From Massilia antarctica (GTDB lineage Bacteria; Pseudomonadota; Gammaproteobacteria; Burkholderiales; Burkholderiaceae_D), in the NCBI RefSeq assembly GCF_015689335.1, contig NZ_CP065053.1, positions 6,386,001 to 6,450,000 on the forward strand: a DNA stretch of 64,000 nt, in the 5' to 3' direction. Position 1 is the first letter of the stretch. Each line of letters begins with the position of its first letter. The notes below the pieces were generated by a model. It was given only the letters and a program-made list of their open reading frames with translations, was not told the origin of the DNA and made no database searches. The position numbers and the translations under genes are program-made. Shown piece by piece: positions 1 to 8,574 of the stretch.

Positions 1-702
1 GATGAACTGCTCGGCCTTGATCCGCTGGCCGAAATACTCGGACAGCACGCGCGACATTTGCACCGCCGACGGCGGCCGGTGCCGCATGGCCGAAGCAAAA
101 TAGCCGAGCGACTCGTCCAGCACCCCGCCTCCGAGGTCGTCGTTGAGGCGCTGGCGCAGCGACTCGTTGCCCACCCCGGCCAGGGACAGCAGCAGCGGCA
201 AGAAGCTGTCCTTGCCGTCGATCGCATATTTGAGTTCGAGCCGGTACTTGCGCCAGGCTTCGAAGAACAGCGCCAGCGAGCGGTTCGAAAACGTGTCGAG
301 AAACGCGCGCGGCCCCTCATCCTTGTTGTAGATGATATGGGCCGAGATGCGGTCGGTGTAATGGGCCGGCAGCGCGCCATTCCCGCCCAGCAGGCCCATG
401 AAGGCCGGCGTGATGCGGATGTACTTGAGCGTGTTCGCTTGCAGCGCCTCGCCCAGCGACCTGGCCTGGCGCGGCAGTTCGCGCGGCACCGTTTCGATGT
501 TTTCGAGCTGGCTGGGCGGGAAAGCGAGCGAGGTCGAGTTCTGGAAGCGCAGGAAGTTGGCGATCGCGCCCTGCTGCGGCGAGCCGTGGCGCTTGAGCCA
601 TAGCTCGAGCATCCGCACCGCCTGGAAGAACTGGAAGCGGTACGGTTCCTCGAACAGGCGCTCGATTACAGCAGGCTCAAATCGCCGCTTCGTGGCAAGC
701 AT
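1..702 (-). CDS. tssG: T6SS baseplate protein TssG, 3' end outside window
   Basis: The reverse strand is open from an ATG at 702 to the window edge (234 codons, no stop). The product begins MLATKRRFEPAVIERLFEEP and has the YRFQFFQAVRML segment and the FMGLLGGNGALPAHYTDRI region typical of TssG/ImpH/VasB. TssG is a baseplate wedge component that works with TssE, TssF and TssK. The start lies inside the end of tssF (37-base overlap), the usual tssF-tssG coupling. About two thirds of the usual length is visible. Family assignment is firm; only the C-terminus is missing. Confidence 0.93.
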   Translation of the reverse strand, partial: MLATKRRFEPAVIERLFEEPYRFQFFQAVRMLELWLKRHGSPQQGAIANFLRFQNSTSLAFPPSQLENIETVPRELPRQARSLGEALQANTLKYIRITPAFMGLLGGNGALPAHYTDRISAHIIYNKDEGPRAFLDTFSNRSLALFFEAWRKYRLELKYAIDGKDSFLPLLLSLAGVGNESLRQRLNDDLGGGVLDESLGYFASAMRHRPPSAVQMSRVLSEYFGQRIKAEQFI

Positions 703-2510
703 TTCAATAGCTCTTCTCCATTTTTATTCGATACGATCACCAGTTGGGTGAAGCTGTTGGCGTGCACGTACAGGCCCAGGAAGCGGTCGATGATGTGGGC
801 AAAGGCGTGGATGCCGCTGCCGACAAAGGCTTCTTCGTCGATCGTCAGGCGCACTTCCATGCCGCGCACCAGGCAGGCGAACGGGTTCCCCGGCAGCCAG
901 GTGTTGGCCGCCTTGTACGCCACCTCGGCGATGCCGCCGATCTGGCGCTGCGAGGACGGTGAGCGCGGCAGGTCGTACAGGGTGAGCATCTCGCGAAAGG
1001 CATCCAGGCCGCCGTCGGCCAGGGACAGGTGATTCAGCGACAGGTGCGAGATCAGGCGCCAGTGCGCGCCGCGGCCGCGCTCGAAGCGCTGCGAGGACGT
1101 CGGTTTGCGCAGGAAGCTGATCTGGCGCACGGTGGACCCGCCCTCGAGGAACAGGTCGCCGCCGCGCAGCCCGTACGTCAAGGACGCCGGCAAGTCGCGG
1201 TTGGTGCAGGTCAGCTCCAGGCTGAGGGTATCGGTTTCCACTTCGGCCGGGTCGAAGTCGATGTCGACGATCGAAATCTCGGTCTCGAAACCGGGACTTT
1301 TTTCGGCGATGGTTTCATCGCGCCGCATGACCCAGTAGTGGCCCTTCTTTTCCGGCGTCTGTCCGTGCTTGAGCGAATAGAACGGGCGGAAGTCGACGAT
1401 CGATTCGCCCTGCGGCGTCTGGCGCACCAGCTTGACCGAGTCGATCGCCTGCACTTCGTAGGCGAATGCGCGGCGCGCATCGGCCAGCACCGGGTAGCTG
1501 GCGGTGGTGTGGGTCAGGCGGATCGGCTCGCCGCGCTGGCGGAACAGGTTCACCACCGGGGTGCAGCCGAGCAGCACGTTATTGGTCGTCAGGGTGCCCA
1601 GCATGCGCGCCGCGTTCGAATCGGTGCGCATGCCCGACAGCGCCAGGTGCAGGGTGATCGAGCGGCATCCCATCGGCAGCACCGCGGTCAGCGCGGCCAT
1701 GTCGATATCGAAGAAGTTGAATTTTTCGGGGAAGCAGAAATACTCGGTCAGCAGGCGGTAAGCCGTGTGCGAGCGCGCTTCGAAGTCGATCAGCGATTCG
1801 TCTTCCTCGAAGCCGGCCACGTGCACCGGAATGGCCGGCAGCGCCATCCAGCGTCCGCTGTCGTCGCCTTCGGCATAGGCGGCCACGGTGCGCATGAACA
1901 GCGCATCGCGCAGCGCCGCGCAGAACGACGGTTCGCCGTCGATGAACACGCGCAGCCTGGTCAGGCCCAGCCTGGCCAGCGACACCTGGTCCGAGGTGCT
2001 GGTGATGGTCAAGGAGACGCTCGAGGTGGCGCCGGGCGGCGGGCGGATCGCTTCGGGGGTGTCGATGATGGGCGCGAACGAGGCCGCCGACAGGGCCACC
2101 GGCGCCACCGTCACCGGGTAGGAGGTGCGGAAGGTGCAGGATGCGCCGCGCACCGGGCGCGTGGTCAGCTGGGTGCCGCGCGGGATCGCGGTGGCGGTGG
2201 TCAGCTGCGCGGCCACGCCGGCGAAGTCCATGTGCGCAATCGAGCACGAGGGAAACGGGCGCAGGTAGTGCGGGTACAGCACTTCGAACAGTGCTTCGGT
2301 AAATTCGGGATAGTCGTCGTCGAGCCGCTTGGCGATGCGCGAATTGAGCAGCGCGAACGATTCGATCATGCGTTCGATGTGCGGATCTTCGCACACCTCG
2401 CCGGCGATCAGGAGGCGCCCGGCGATCTTCGGATAGCGCTCGGAGAATTCGCGCGAATAGCGGCGCAGAAATCCCAGTTCGCGTTCGTAATACGGTAATA
2501 GGTCTTCCAA
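666..2510 (-). CDS. tssF: T6SS baseplate protein TssF
   Basis: This 614-residue protein opens with LLPYYERELGFLRRY and SERYPKIAGRL, the conserved N-terminus of TssF/ImpG/VasA (formerly DUF879), and has the family's usual length. TssF forms the wedge of the cytoplasmic T6SS baseplate with TssG and TssE. It starts 2 bases after tssE ends and overlaps tssG, so these genes are probably one transcript read leftward. No frameshift or missing segment is visible. Confidence 0.96.
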   Translation of the reverse strand: MEDLLPYYERELGFLRRYSREFSERYPKIAGRLLIAGEVCEDPHIERMIESFALLNSRIAKRLDDDYPEFTEALFEVLYPHYLRPFPSCSIAHMDFAGVAAQLTTATAIPRGTQLTTRPVRGASCTFRTSYPVTVAPVALSAASFAPIIDTPEAIRPPPGATSSVSLTITSTSDQVSLARLGLTRLRVFIDGEPSFCAALRDALFMRTVAAYAEGDDSGRWMALPAIPVHVAGFEEDESLIDFEARSHTAYRLLTEYFCFPEKFNFFDIDMAALTAVLPMGCRSITLHLALSGMRTDSNAARMLGTLTTNNVLLGCTPVVNLFRQRGEPIRLTHTTASYPVLADARRAFAYEVQAIDSVKLVRQTPQGESIVDFRPFYSLKHGQTPEKKGHYWVMRRDETIAEKSPGFETEISIVDIDFDPAEVETDTLSLELTCTNRDLPASLTYGLRGGDLFLEGGSTVRQISFLRKPTSSQRFERGRGAHWRLISHLSLNHLSLADGGLDAFREMLTLYDLPRSPSSQRQIGGIAEVAYKAANTWLPGNPFACLVRGMEVRLTIDEEAFVGSGIHAFAHIIDRFLGLYVHANSFTQLVIVSNKNGEELLKCLPRSGDLSLL

Positions 2511-2512
2511 AC

Positions 2513-3010
2513 TCAGGCTCCCCCGGACATGACGCGGCGCGCCTTGCTGATGGTGTAGTGCAGGCTCGATGGCTGCAAGATGGCGTCGAAATTGACGGGT
2601 TCCTGGGAACTGCTCACGACCAGCAGCGCCGTGATGGCGAAATTGAGGCGGTTCACCGAGTCTTCGCGCACTTCCAGCGAAGCCTTGACGTTGCGCAGGC
2701 GCGGCTCATGGCGCGCGATGGCTTTTTCCAGACACAGGCAAATATATGCCCGGTCGTCAGTGCTCGACAGCGACCGGCCCGCAAAATCATTCAGGCCAAA
2801 GGTCACGATCGAGCGACCGCATTCGGGGTACCGTTTCAGCAAATCCTCCGGAATCACGGTGCGCGTGTTAAGGAGCGCCTCGAGATCGCGTGCGACCGAG
2901 TCCTTCAAGTCCTCGATCGACATCCGGGTGACAGTGCCGCTGGAGGAACCATTGACCGGCACATCCATCAACCGGTCAAACAAACCTGGCGTAAAACCCT
3001 TCATTGGCAC
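2513..3010 (-). CDS. tssE: T6SS baseplate protein TssE (gp25-like)
   Basis: The 165-residue product has the gp25/lysozyme-like baseplate fold signature: an N-terminal FTPGLFDRLMD, then a region around PECGRSIVTFGLNDFAGRSL, which is the conserved core of TssE/HsiF. TssE connects the baseplate to the TssB/TssC sheath. It lies between hcp (18-base gap) and tssF (2-base gap) in the same orientation. Length is normal for the family. Confidence 0.95.
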   Translation of the reverse strand: MPMKGFTPGLFDRLMDVPVNGSSSGTVTRMSIEDLKDSVARDLEALLNTRTVIPEDLLKRYPECGRSIVTFGLNDFAGRSLSSTDDRAYICLCLEKAIARHEPRLRNVKASLEVREDSVNRLNFAITALLVVSSSQEPVNFDAILQPSSLHYTISKARRVMSGGA

Positions 3011-3028
3011 CCCGATGCGTTACTGCTG

Positions 3029-3520
3029 TTACGCGGTTTTGTTAGTCGCCAGATCCCAGCCGCCGGAGGTGTTACCGCCCGAACCGCCGCCGACTTTTTG
3101 CTGCGTGTATTTCCATTTGACTTTCGAGTACTTGAGCGACAGATGTTCGGTCAGGATGTCGCCGGTCGATACGGCTGGAGCGACGCTGGAGATCAGCACG
3201 TTTTCCAGTTCGATTTCGAAGTACTTGATACGCTCGCCCTGACCATCGGCGCGCAGGAATTCCAGCTTGGCCTTCGCCAGGGTTTTACCCGACGAGCAGT
3301 TCTGCAGCAGCAGAGGGGTCGCCAGGTCGGCCAGTTTGGCGATCACGATATCGCGATGCTCGGTGCGCTCGGCGGTATGACCGCCGCCGGTCGATGCGGT
3401 AGCCGATTTAGGCTGCAGCACTTCCCAGCTAACGGACTGGCATTCGATCCAGTCTTTGTGGGCGGAGTCAGCCGACTCGCCTTTGATGCCGTCGATTTGG
3501 AGGTAGACGTCGATTGCCAT
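3029..3520 (-). CDS. hcp: T6SS inner-tube protein Hcp (TssD)
   Basis: This 163-residue protein begins MAIDVYLQIDGIKGES, the standard Hcp start, and continues with the Hcp1 beta-barrel pattern (a TGGGHTAERTEHRDI segment, then KYFEIELENVLISSV). Hcp hexamers stack to form the T6SS inner tube and are expelled with the VgrG spike. The gene sits in the canonical order tssB-tssC-hcp-tssE, 37 bases after tssC. A GAAAGGAA ribosome-binding stretch precedes the ATG. Confidence 0.96.
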   Translation of the reverse strand: MAIDVYLQIDGIKGESADSAHKDWIECQSVSWEVLQPKSATASTGGGHTAERTEHRDIVIAKLADLATPLLLQNCSSGKTLAKAKLEFLRADGQGERIKYFEIELENVLISSVAPAVSTGDILTEHLSLKYSKVKWKYTQQKVGGGSGGNTSGGWDLATNKTA

Positions 3521-3557
3521 TGTGTTCCTTTCAGTGGTTTATAGGTACTACGGGGTG

Positions 3558-5042
3558 CTACGATTTGGTCGATGGTGGAAGCTCCGCGACCAGTCGGAGT
3601 GAAACGGACAGCTCGTCGAGCTGGAAGTGCGGACGCAGGAACGACACGGCGCGGTACACGCCCGGACGGCCCGGCACTTCCGACACTTGCACCGACGCTT
3701 CGCGCAGGGGGAACTGGGCTTTCTGTTCCTGGCTTGCGTTATCGTCCAGCAAAACGTACTGGGTCAGCCAGCGGTTCAGGTGGTCTTCGACGTTCGATGC
3801 GGCGGCAAAGCTGCCGATCTTGTCGCGCATCATTGCCTTCATGTAGTGGGCAATCCGCGACACGGCGAAGATGTACTGCAGCTGGGCCGACAACACCGCG
3901 TTGGCGTTGGCCGAATCGGTGTTGTATTTTTTGGCTTTCTGGGCCGACTGGGCGCCGAAAAAGGCCGCGTAGTCAGTGTTCTTGCAATGCACCAGGGAGA
4001 TGAAGCCCAGGTCCGACAACTCTTTTTCGCGGCGGTCGGTAATGGCGATTTCGGCCGGGCACTTGAGCGCCACTTCGCCTTCGTCGGTCTTGAAGGTATG
4101 GGTCGGCAAGTCTTCGACCAGGCCGCCGCCTTCGACGCCGCGGATCGCCGCGCACCAGCCGAAGTCGTCGAACGCGCCGGTCAGCTTGGTCGCGAACGCA
4201 TAGGCCGCGTTGCACCACAGGTATTTGTGGTGGTCGGTGCCGTCCACGTCTTCGACGAAATTGAAGCCTTCCGTAGTGGCGCCATCGGCCGGATGGAATG
4301 GCAGGCGGCCCAGGAAGCGCGGCAGGGTGATGCCGACGTAGCGCGAATCTTCCGATTCGCGGAACGATTTCCATTTGGCGTATTCGACCGTATCAAAAAT
4401 CTTGGCCAGGTCGCGCGGCTTGCCCAGTTCGCTGTAGCTTTCCAGCCCGAACAGCTCGGGCGAAGCCGAGGTGATGAAGGGCGCGTGGGCGGCGGCGGCG
4501 ATGTGCGACATCTGCTCGACGAAATACATGTCTTCCGGCTGGCGCGTGATCTGGTAGTCGCCCAGGAGCGAGCCGAACGGGGCGCCGCCGAAGGTGCCGA
4601 ATTCTTCTTCGTAGACCTTCTTGAACATCGAGCTCTGGTCGAATTCGAGCGCGCTCTGGAAGTCCTTGACCAGCTCGCGCTTGGTCGCGTTGAACATCTT
4701 GATCTTGAGCGTGGTGCTGGTCGAGGTGTTCTTCACCAGGTAGTTCAGGCCGGTCCAGCTGCTTTCGAGCTTCTGGAACTCAGGCGCGTGCATCACGGCC
4801 GAGAGCTGGTCCGAAATCATGCGGTCCAGTTCGGCAACGCGGGCGTCGATGGTGGCCGACAGATTGTCCGATACGATCACCGTGCCATCCATCACCTGGT
4901 GCACGAGTTCGGAAATCAAGTCCTTGGCACGGGCGTGCTCGACGCTCGATTTGGCCACCTTGCTCTGTTCGACGATCTGGTCGAGCAGGGCCGTTTCATG
5001 GGTCGCGGCGGCGCCGGATGCAGGGGTCAGTTGAGCGGACAT
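3558..5042 (-). CDS. tssC: T6SS contractile sheath large subunit TssC
   Basis: The 494-residue protein is TssC/VipB/EvpB. Characteristic pieces include LDRMISDQLSAVMHAPEF, ESSWTGLNYLV and FLGRLPFHP. With TssB it builds the contractile sheath around the Hcp tube, and ClpV disassembles that sheath. It begins 2 bases after tssB ends, as expected for an obligate heterodimer made in equal amounts. Length is normal and no damage is visible. Confidence 0.97.
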   Translation of the reverse strand: MSAQLTPASGAAATHETALLDQIVEQSKVAKSSVEHARAKDLISELVHQVMDGTVIVSDNLSATIDARVAELDRMISDQLSAVMHAPEFQKLESSWTGLNYLVKNTSTSTTLKIKMFNATKRELVKDFQSALEFDQSSMFKKVYEEEFGTFGGAPFGSLLGDYQITRQPEDMYFVEQMSHIAAAAHAPFITSASPELFGLESYSELGKPRDLAKIFDTVEYAKWKSFRESEDSRYVGITLPRFLGRLPFHPADGATTEGFNFVEDVDGTDHHKYLWCNAAYAFATKLTGAFDDFGWCAAIRGVEGGGLVEDLPTHTFKTDEGEVALKCPAEIAITDRREKELSDLGFISLVHCKNTDYAAFFGAQSAQKAKKYNTDSANANAVLSAQLQYIFAVSRIAHYMKAMMRDKIGSFAAASNVEDHLNRWLTQYVLLDDNASQEQKAQFPLREASVQVSEVPGRPGVYRAVSFLRPHFQLDELSVSLRLVAELPPSTKS

Positions 5043-5044
5043 GG

Positions 5045-5554
5045 TCAGTCTTTCTTGGCGGTGGCTTGCTGGCCGAGTTCGGCCAATTTCTCGGTGTTCG
5101 ACAGCACGTCGTTGAGGATGTCTTCCAGCTTGTCGTTGCCAGCGAGCTTGTTGCGCAGGTCGGCCAGCTTGGTGCGCGCTTCGAGCAGCTTGCGCAGCGG
5201 TTCGACTTGCTGGACCACCGATTCCGGACGGAAGTCTTCCATCGACTTGAACTTGAGGTCGACGGCGAACTTGCCGCCTTCGCCGGTCAGGGTATTGTTC
5301 ACGCGGTAAGCGGCGCGCGGCTCGATGCCCTTCATGACTTCATCGAAATTGTCGCGGTCGATGCCGACGAAATTACGGTCTTTCAGGCGCTTCTTCTCGA
5401 CTTCGGAAGTGCCGCCGAAATCGCCCACGACGCCCATCACGAACGGCAGTTCCTTGCTTTCGATCGCATCGCCGATTTCGACGTCATACGTCATCTGGAT
5501 GCGTGGCGGCCGCACTTTTTGCAGCTTCTTCTGGACACTTTGTTTCTTTGACAT
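5045..5554 (-). CDS. tssB: T6SS contractile sheath small subunit TssB
   Basis: This 169-residue protein starts MSKKQSVQKKLQKVRPPRIQ, followed by MTYDVEIGD and LPFVMGVVGDFGG, all typical of TssB/VipA. It pairs with TssC in the sheath. A GAAGGAATT ribosome-binding site precedes the ATG. It follows the TPR lipoprotein gene by 47 bases on the same strand, so the lipoprotein may be first in this operon. Confidence 0.97.
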   Translation of the reverse strand: MSKKQSVQKKLQKVRPPRIQMTYDVEIGDAIESKELPFVMGVVGDFGGTSEVEKKRLKDRNFVGIDRDNFDEVMKGIEPRAAYRVNNTLTGEGGKFAVDLKFKSMEDFRPESVVQQVEPLRKLLEARTKLADLRNKLAGNDKLEDILNDVLSNTEKLAELGQQATAKKD

Positions 5555-5601
5555 GGTAATTCCTTCTACATGATGGGAGCGTATGTGGAGCTGTACTGAC
5601 C

Positions 5602-6216
5602 TTACTTGAGCAGGTACAAAGGATCGTTCTTGTCGCCGTCGGTCTTGCCCTTGGCCGGGGTGTCGGGCTTGCCTTCCTTGACCGTGGCTTCCTTGACATC
5701 CTTCGGCGTGGTGCGCGACGGCGTGAACGTGCGCCGGACCGGCGCCACCGCGCTCGGGCCGTCGCCCATATTTTCACGCAACAGTTTGACCTGCTCCTGG
5801 GTGTCGGCGCGCACTTGCGGGGTCATGCCGTTCTGGCGGCCCAGGTCGCCCAGGGCGCGGTTCGACAAACGCAGGCCGGCCACGGCGATGATGGCATTGG
5901 CCGCCTTATCGTTGGGATCACGCAACAAAACCTCCTGCGCGTTGACGATTGCTTCGCCATACTGGCCCGAATCGTAGCGGCTCTGGGCGATATTGGCCCA
6001 TGGCGTCTTGTCGGCCGGATAGGCGGCGGCAGCCTGCTTCCATACGCCGATGGCCTGCTCCTTTTGTCCGGTGGCGGCCGACTGGCTGCCCTGGTTAAGC
6101 AGGTCGGCCAGGGGCGCCGGCCCCTTGGGCACCGCAGGCGCGCTGGCACAGCCGCTCAATGCCGCGGCGCAGGCAAGGATGCCAAACAGAAACTTGAAAT
6201 CGGAAAATGTGGTCAT
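5602..6216 (-). CDS. T6SS-associated TPR lipoprotein
   Basis: The 204-residue product has a signal peptide ending in a lipobox (ALSGC, Cys about residue 23), two or three TPR-like helical pairs (AIGVWKQAAAAYP; SGQYGEAIVNAQEVLLRDP) and a Lys/Thr/Pro-rich tail. It should be an outer-membrane lipoprotein facing the periplasm. It is first in the leftward T6SS arm. TPR lipoproteins occur in Burkholderiales T6SS loci (sometimes called TagM), but I could not confirm orthology. It is not TssJ, which is smaller and has a beta-sandwich fold. Confidence 0.75.
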   Translation of the reverse strand: MTTFSDFKFLFGILACAAALSGCASAPAVPKGPAPLADLLNQGSQSAATGQKEQAIGVWKQAAAAYPADKTPWANIAQSRYDSGQYGEAIVNAQEVLLRDPNDKAANAIIAVAGLRLSNRALGDLGRQNGMTPQVRADTQEQVKLLRENMGDGPSAVAPVRRTFTPSRTTPKDVKEATVKEGKPDTPAKGKTDGDKNDPLYLLK

Positions 6217-6273
6217 GCGCTATCCTCAAAAACGGTAACAAAAAAATAATGTGTATATTGTAACAGTTATTAC

Positions 6274-6289
6274 TGGAACAACGTTAGCA
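6274..6289 (+). promoter_or_regulatory. Candidate sigma-54 promoter before tssK
   Basis: The 235-base region 6217-6451 separates the two divergent T6SS arms and is clearly more AT-rich than the genes. It contains TGGAACAACGTTAGCA, which matches the -24/-12 pattern TGGCAC-N5-TTGCA at most positions and keeps the GG-N10-GC core. It would start a transcript near 6300, about 150 bases before tssK. T6SS operons in several proteobacteria use sigma-54, but no activator gene is in view. Confidence 0.35.
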
Positions 6290-6451
6290 GAGTTTGAAAT
6301 TTAACAGCGTTCAATTGAAAATCACACATTCTCACTTTGTAGTAAGCGCGCACGTTACATTAGGACCGCAGACAAATCTTCTCATGAATGTTATTGTTCC
6401 GCTAATTAGTTTTTCATATTAGCGCAAAATTTTCCGAAGGGTGCCAACAGC

Positions 6452-7792
6452 ATGTCAAGTAAAGTCCTCTGGGGCGAAGGATTGTTCCTGCGCCCCCAGC
6501 ACTTCCAGCAGCAGGACCAGTACCACGAGCACCGTCTCAACGAAAGCGTCAAGGCCATCCATCCCTACGCCTGGGGAGTGGACCAGCTGCAAGTGGACCG
6601 CGACGCCCTGGCCAACAATGCCCTGCGCGTGCTGGAGCTGTCGCTGCGCTTCCAGGATGGCGAGCTGGTCGATGCGCCCGGCGCCGATGCGCTGCCCGAG
6701 ACGGTCGACCTGAGCCAGCTGCTGCAATCGCAGCAGACCGTCACCTTCTACGCCGCCCTGCCCGCGTTCAAGCCGTTCGGCGGCAACTTCGCTCCGCTCG
6801 GCCAGACCGCCAGCGCGGCCCGCTTCGTGCAGGCCAATGCCGACACGCCCGACCTGTACACCCAGGCTGCGCAAGCCCAGCTGACCTACCTGAAGAAAAG
6901 CGTGCGCCTCATTTCCGAGTTCGAGCCGCGCGACTCGTACACCCACTTCCCGCTGCTGCGCCTGCGCCGCGTGGCCACCGGCGGCTTCGAGATGGACCCG
7001 GCCTTCGTGCCGCCGAGCATGTCGGTGCGCAGCGCCCCGATCCTGTTCCTGCAGCTGCGCCGCCTGATCGACGCCCTGCAAGCCAAGGTCAGCGCCCTGT
7101 ACGGACACCACCGCGAACCGAGCAAGAACGTGATTGAATTTCGCTCCGGCGACATGTCCTCGTTCTGGCTGCTGCACACGGCCAGCAGCGCCTACGCCTC
7201 GCTGACCCACTACTTCCATCACCCGGCGCTGCATCCGGAACGCCTGTACGAAGCGCTGCTCGGCGTGGCCGGCGCCCTGATGACGTTTTCCAAGAGCTGG
7301 ACCCTGGCCGACCTGCCGCCTTACCTGCATGCCGATCCGGGACCGGCGTTCGCGAAACTGAACATGATCATCCGCGACCTGCTCGACACGGTCATCTCGT
7401 CGAAGTACTTCGCCATCGCGCTCGACCTGATCAAGCCATCCTACTACCTCGGCTCCCTCGAATCGGGCAAGATCGACGACAAGACCGCCTTCTACCTGGC
7501 CGTCTCGGCCAACCTGCCGGCCATCGAACTGGTCGACGTGGTGCCGCTGCGCTTCAAGATCGGCGCCCCCGACGATGTCGAGAAATTCGTGCTCTCGGCC
7601 ATGCCTGGCGTGCGCCTGCAGCACGCGCCGCAGGTGCCGCCGGCGGTGCCGGTGCGCCCCGACACGGTCTACTTCACGATCGAGGCCAAGGGCCAGATGT
7701 ATGAACGCATGATGCAGGCGCAGTCGATTTCGATTTATGTTCCCGAAGGCTTGCGCGAGCTGTCCCTGGAACTGATTGCCGTAACCTCCTGA
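6452..7792 (+). CDS. tssK: T6SS baseplate protein TssK
   Basis: The 446-residue product begins MSSKVLWGEGLFLRPQHFQQ, the hallmark N-terminus of TssK/ImpJ/VasE, and ends in the usual C-terminal domain (YVPEGLRELSLELI). TssK is the trimeric adaptor between the baseplate and the TssJLM membrane complex. It opens the rightward arm and is followed 17 bases later by tssL. A CCGAAGGG stretch upstream of the ATG can serve as ribosome-binding site. Confidence 0.97.
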   Translation: MSSKVLWGEGLFLRPQHFQQQDQYHEHRLNESVKAIHPYAWGVDQLQVDRDALANNALRVLELSLRFQDGELVDAPGADALPETVDLSQLLQSQQTVTFYAALPAFKPFGGNFAPLGQTASAARFVQANADTPDLYTQAAQAQLTYLKKSVRLISEFEPRDSYTHFPLLRLRRVATGGFEMDPAFVPPSMSVRSAPILFLQLRRLIDALQAKVSALYGHHREPSKNVIEFRSGDMSSFWLLHTASSAYASLTHYFHHPALHPERLYEALLGVAGALMTFSKSWTLADLPPYLHADPGPAFAKLNMIIRDLLDTVISSKYFAIALDLIKPSYYLGSLESGKIDDKTAFYLAVSANLPAIELVDVVPLRFKIGAPDDVEKFVLSAMPGVRLQHAPQVPPAVPVRPDTVYFTIEAKGQMYERMMQAQSISIYVPEGLRELSLELIAVTS

Positions 7793-7809
7793 CCGAAGGA
7801 TTTGCCCAG

Positions 7810-8574
7810 ATGACTACCACCGCACCTTCCCTGATGGCCGGCGGCTCCGTGCCGGCCGCCGCGGGCGCGACCCCGCAAACCTTGCTCGACCTGATGTACG
7901 ACGGCTTCTACGCCCTGTTCATGCTCAAGAACGGCAGCGGCCCGCAAAACAACGCCGACTTCCAGCGCAAGACCACCCAGTTCCTCGAAGATTTCACGCG
8001 CGGCGCCAAGAAGCAAGGCGCCTCGGCCGACGACATCGACGCCTCCAAGTACGCCTTTTGCGCGGCGGTCGACGAAATCATCCTGCGCTCGACGTTTTCG
8101 ATCCGCGACGAATGGGAACGCCGCCCGCTGCAACTGGTGCTGTTCGGCGACCAGCTGGCCGGCGAAAATTTCTATCACCGCCTCGAAGCGCTGCGCACGC
8201 GCGGCAGCACCCACCTGCAGGCGCTGGAAGTATTCCATATGTGCCTGCTGCTGGGCTTCCAGGGCCGCTACATCCTGGAAGGGTCGGAAAAGCTGAACTA
8301 CCTGACCGCGCGCCTGGGCGATGAAATCGCCAACATGAAGGGCAAGCGCGGCGGCTTCGCACCGCACGCCGAGCGTCCCGACCAGATCGCGCACAAGCTG
8401 CGCAGCGACCTGCCGCTGTGGGTGCTGTGCTCGGTGTTCGGGCTGATCTGCATCCTCGGCTACATCGGCCTGCGCGCCTCGCTCACCAAGACCACCGATG
8501 CGCGCATGGCCGCGTACAACGACGTGGTCAAGCTGGCGCCGCGCGCCGCCACCCTGACCATTACCCTGCCCTGA
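7810..8574 (+). CDS. tssL: T6SS membrane-complex protein TssL (DotU/IcmH family)
   Basis: This 254-residue protein has the cytoplasmic DotU fold (LLDLMYDGFYALFMLKNG; CAAVDEIILRSTF) and one C-terminal membrane segment (about residues 200-224), followed by a short tail without an OmpA peptidoglycan-binding domain. It is the short form of TssL. It forms the inner-membrane complex with TssM and TssJ, which are outside the window. Its TGA overlaps the vgrG ATG by one base (TGATG). Confidence 0.95.
   Translation: MTTTAPSLMAGGSVPAAAGATPQTLLDLMYDGFYALFMLKNGSGPQNNADFQRKTTQFLEDFTRGAKKQGASADDIDASKYAFCAAVDEIILRSTFSIRDEWERRPLQLVLFGDQLAGENFYHRLEALRTRGSTHLQALEVFHMCLLLGFQGRYILEGSEKLNYLTARLGDEIANMKGKRGGFAPHAERPDQIAHKLRSDLPLWVLCSVFGLICILGYIGLRASLTKTTDARMAAYNDVVKLAPRAATLTITLP

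Noticed and set aside
3627..5309. A 560-codon open frame on the + strand
   Set aside because: Antisense to tssC and tssB, which are unambiguous.
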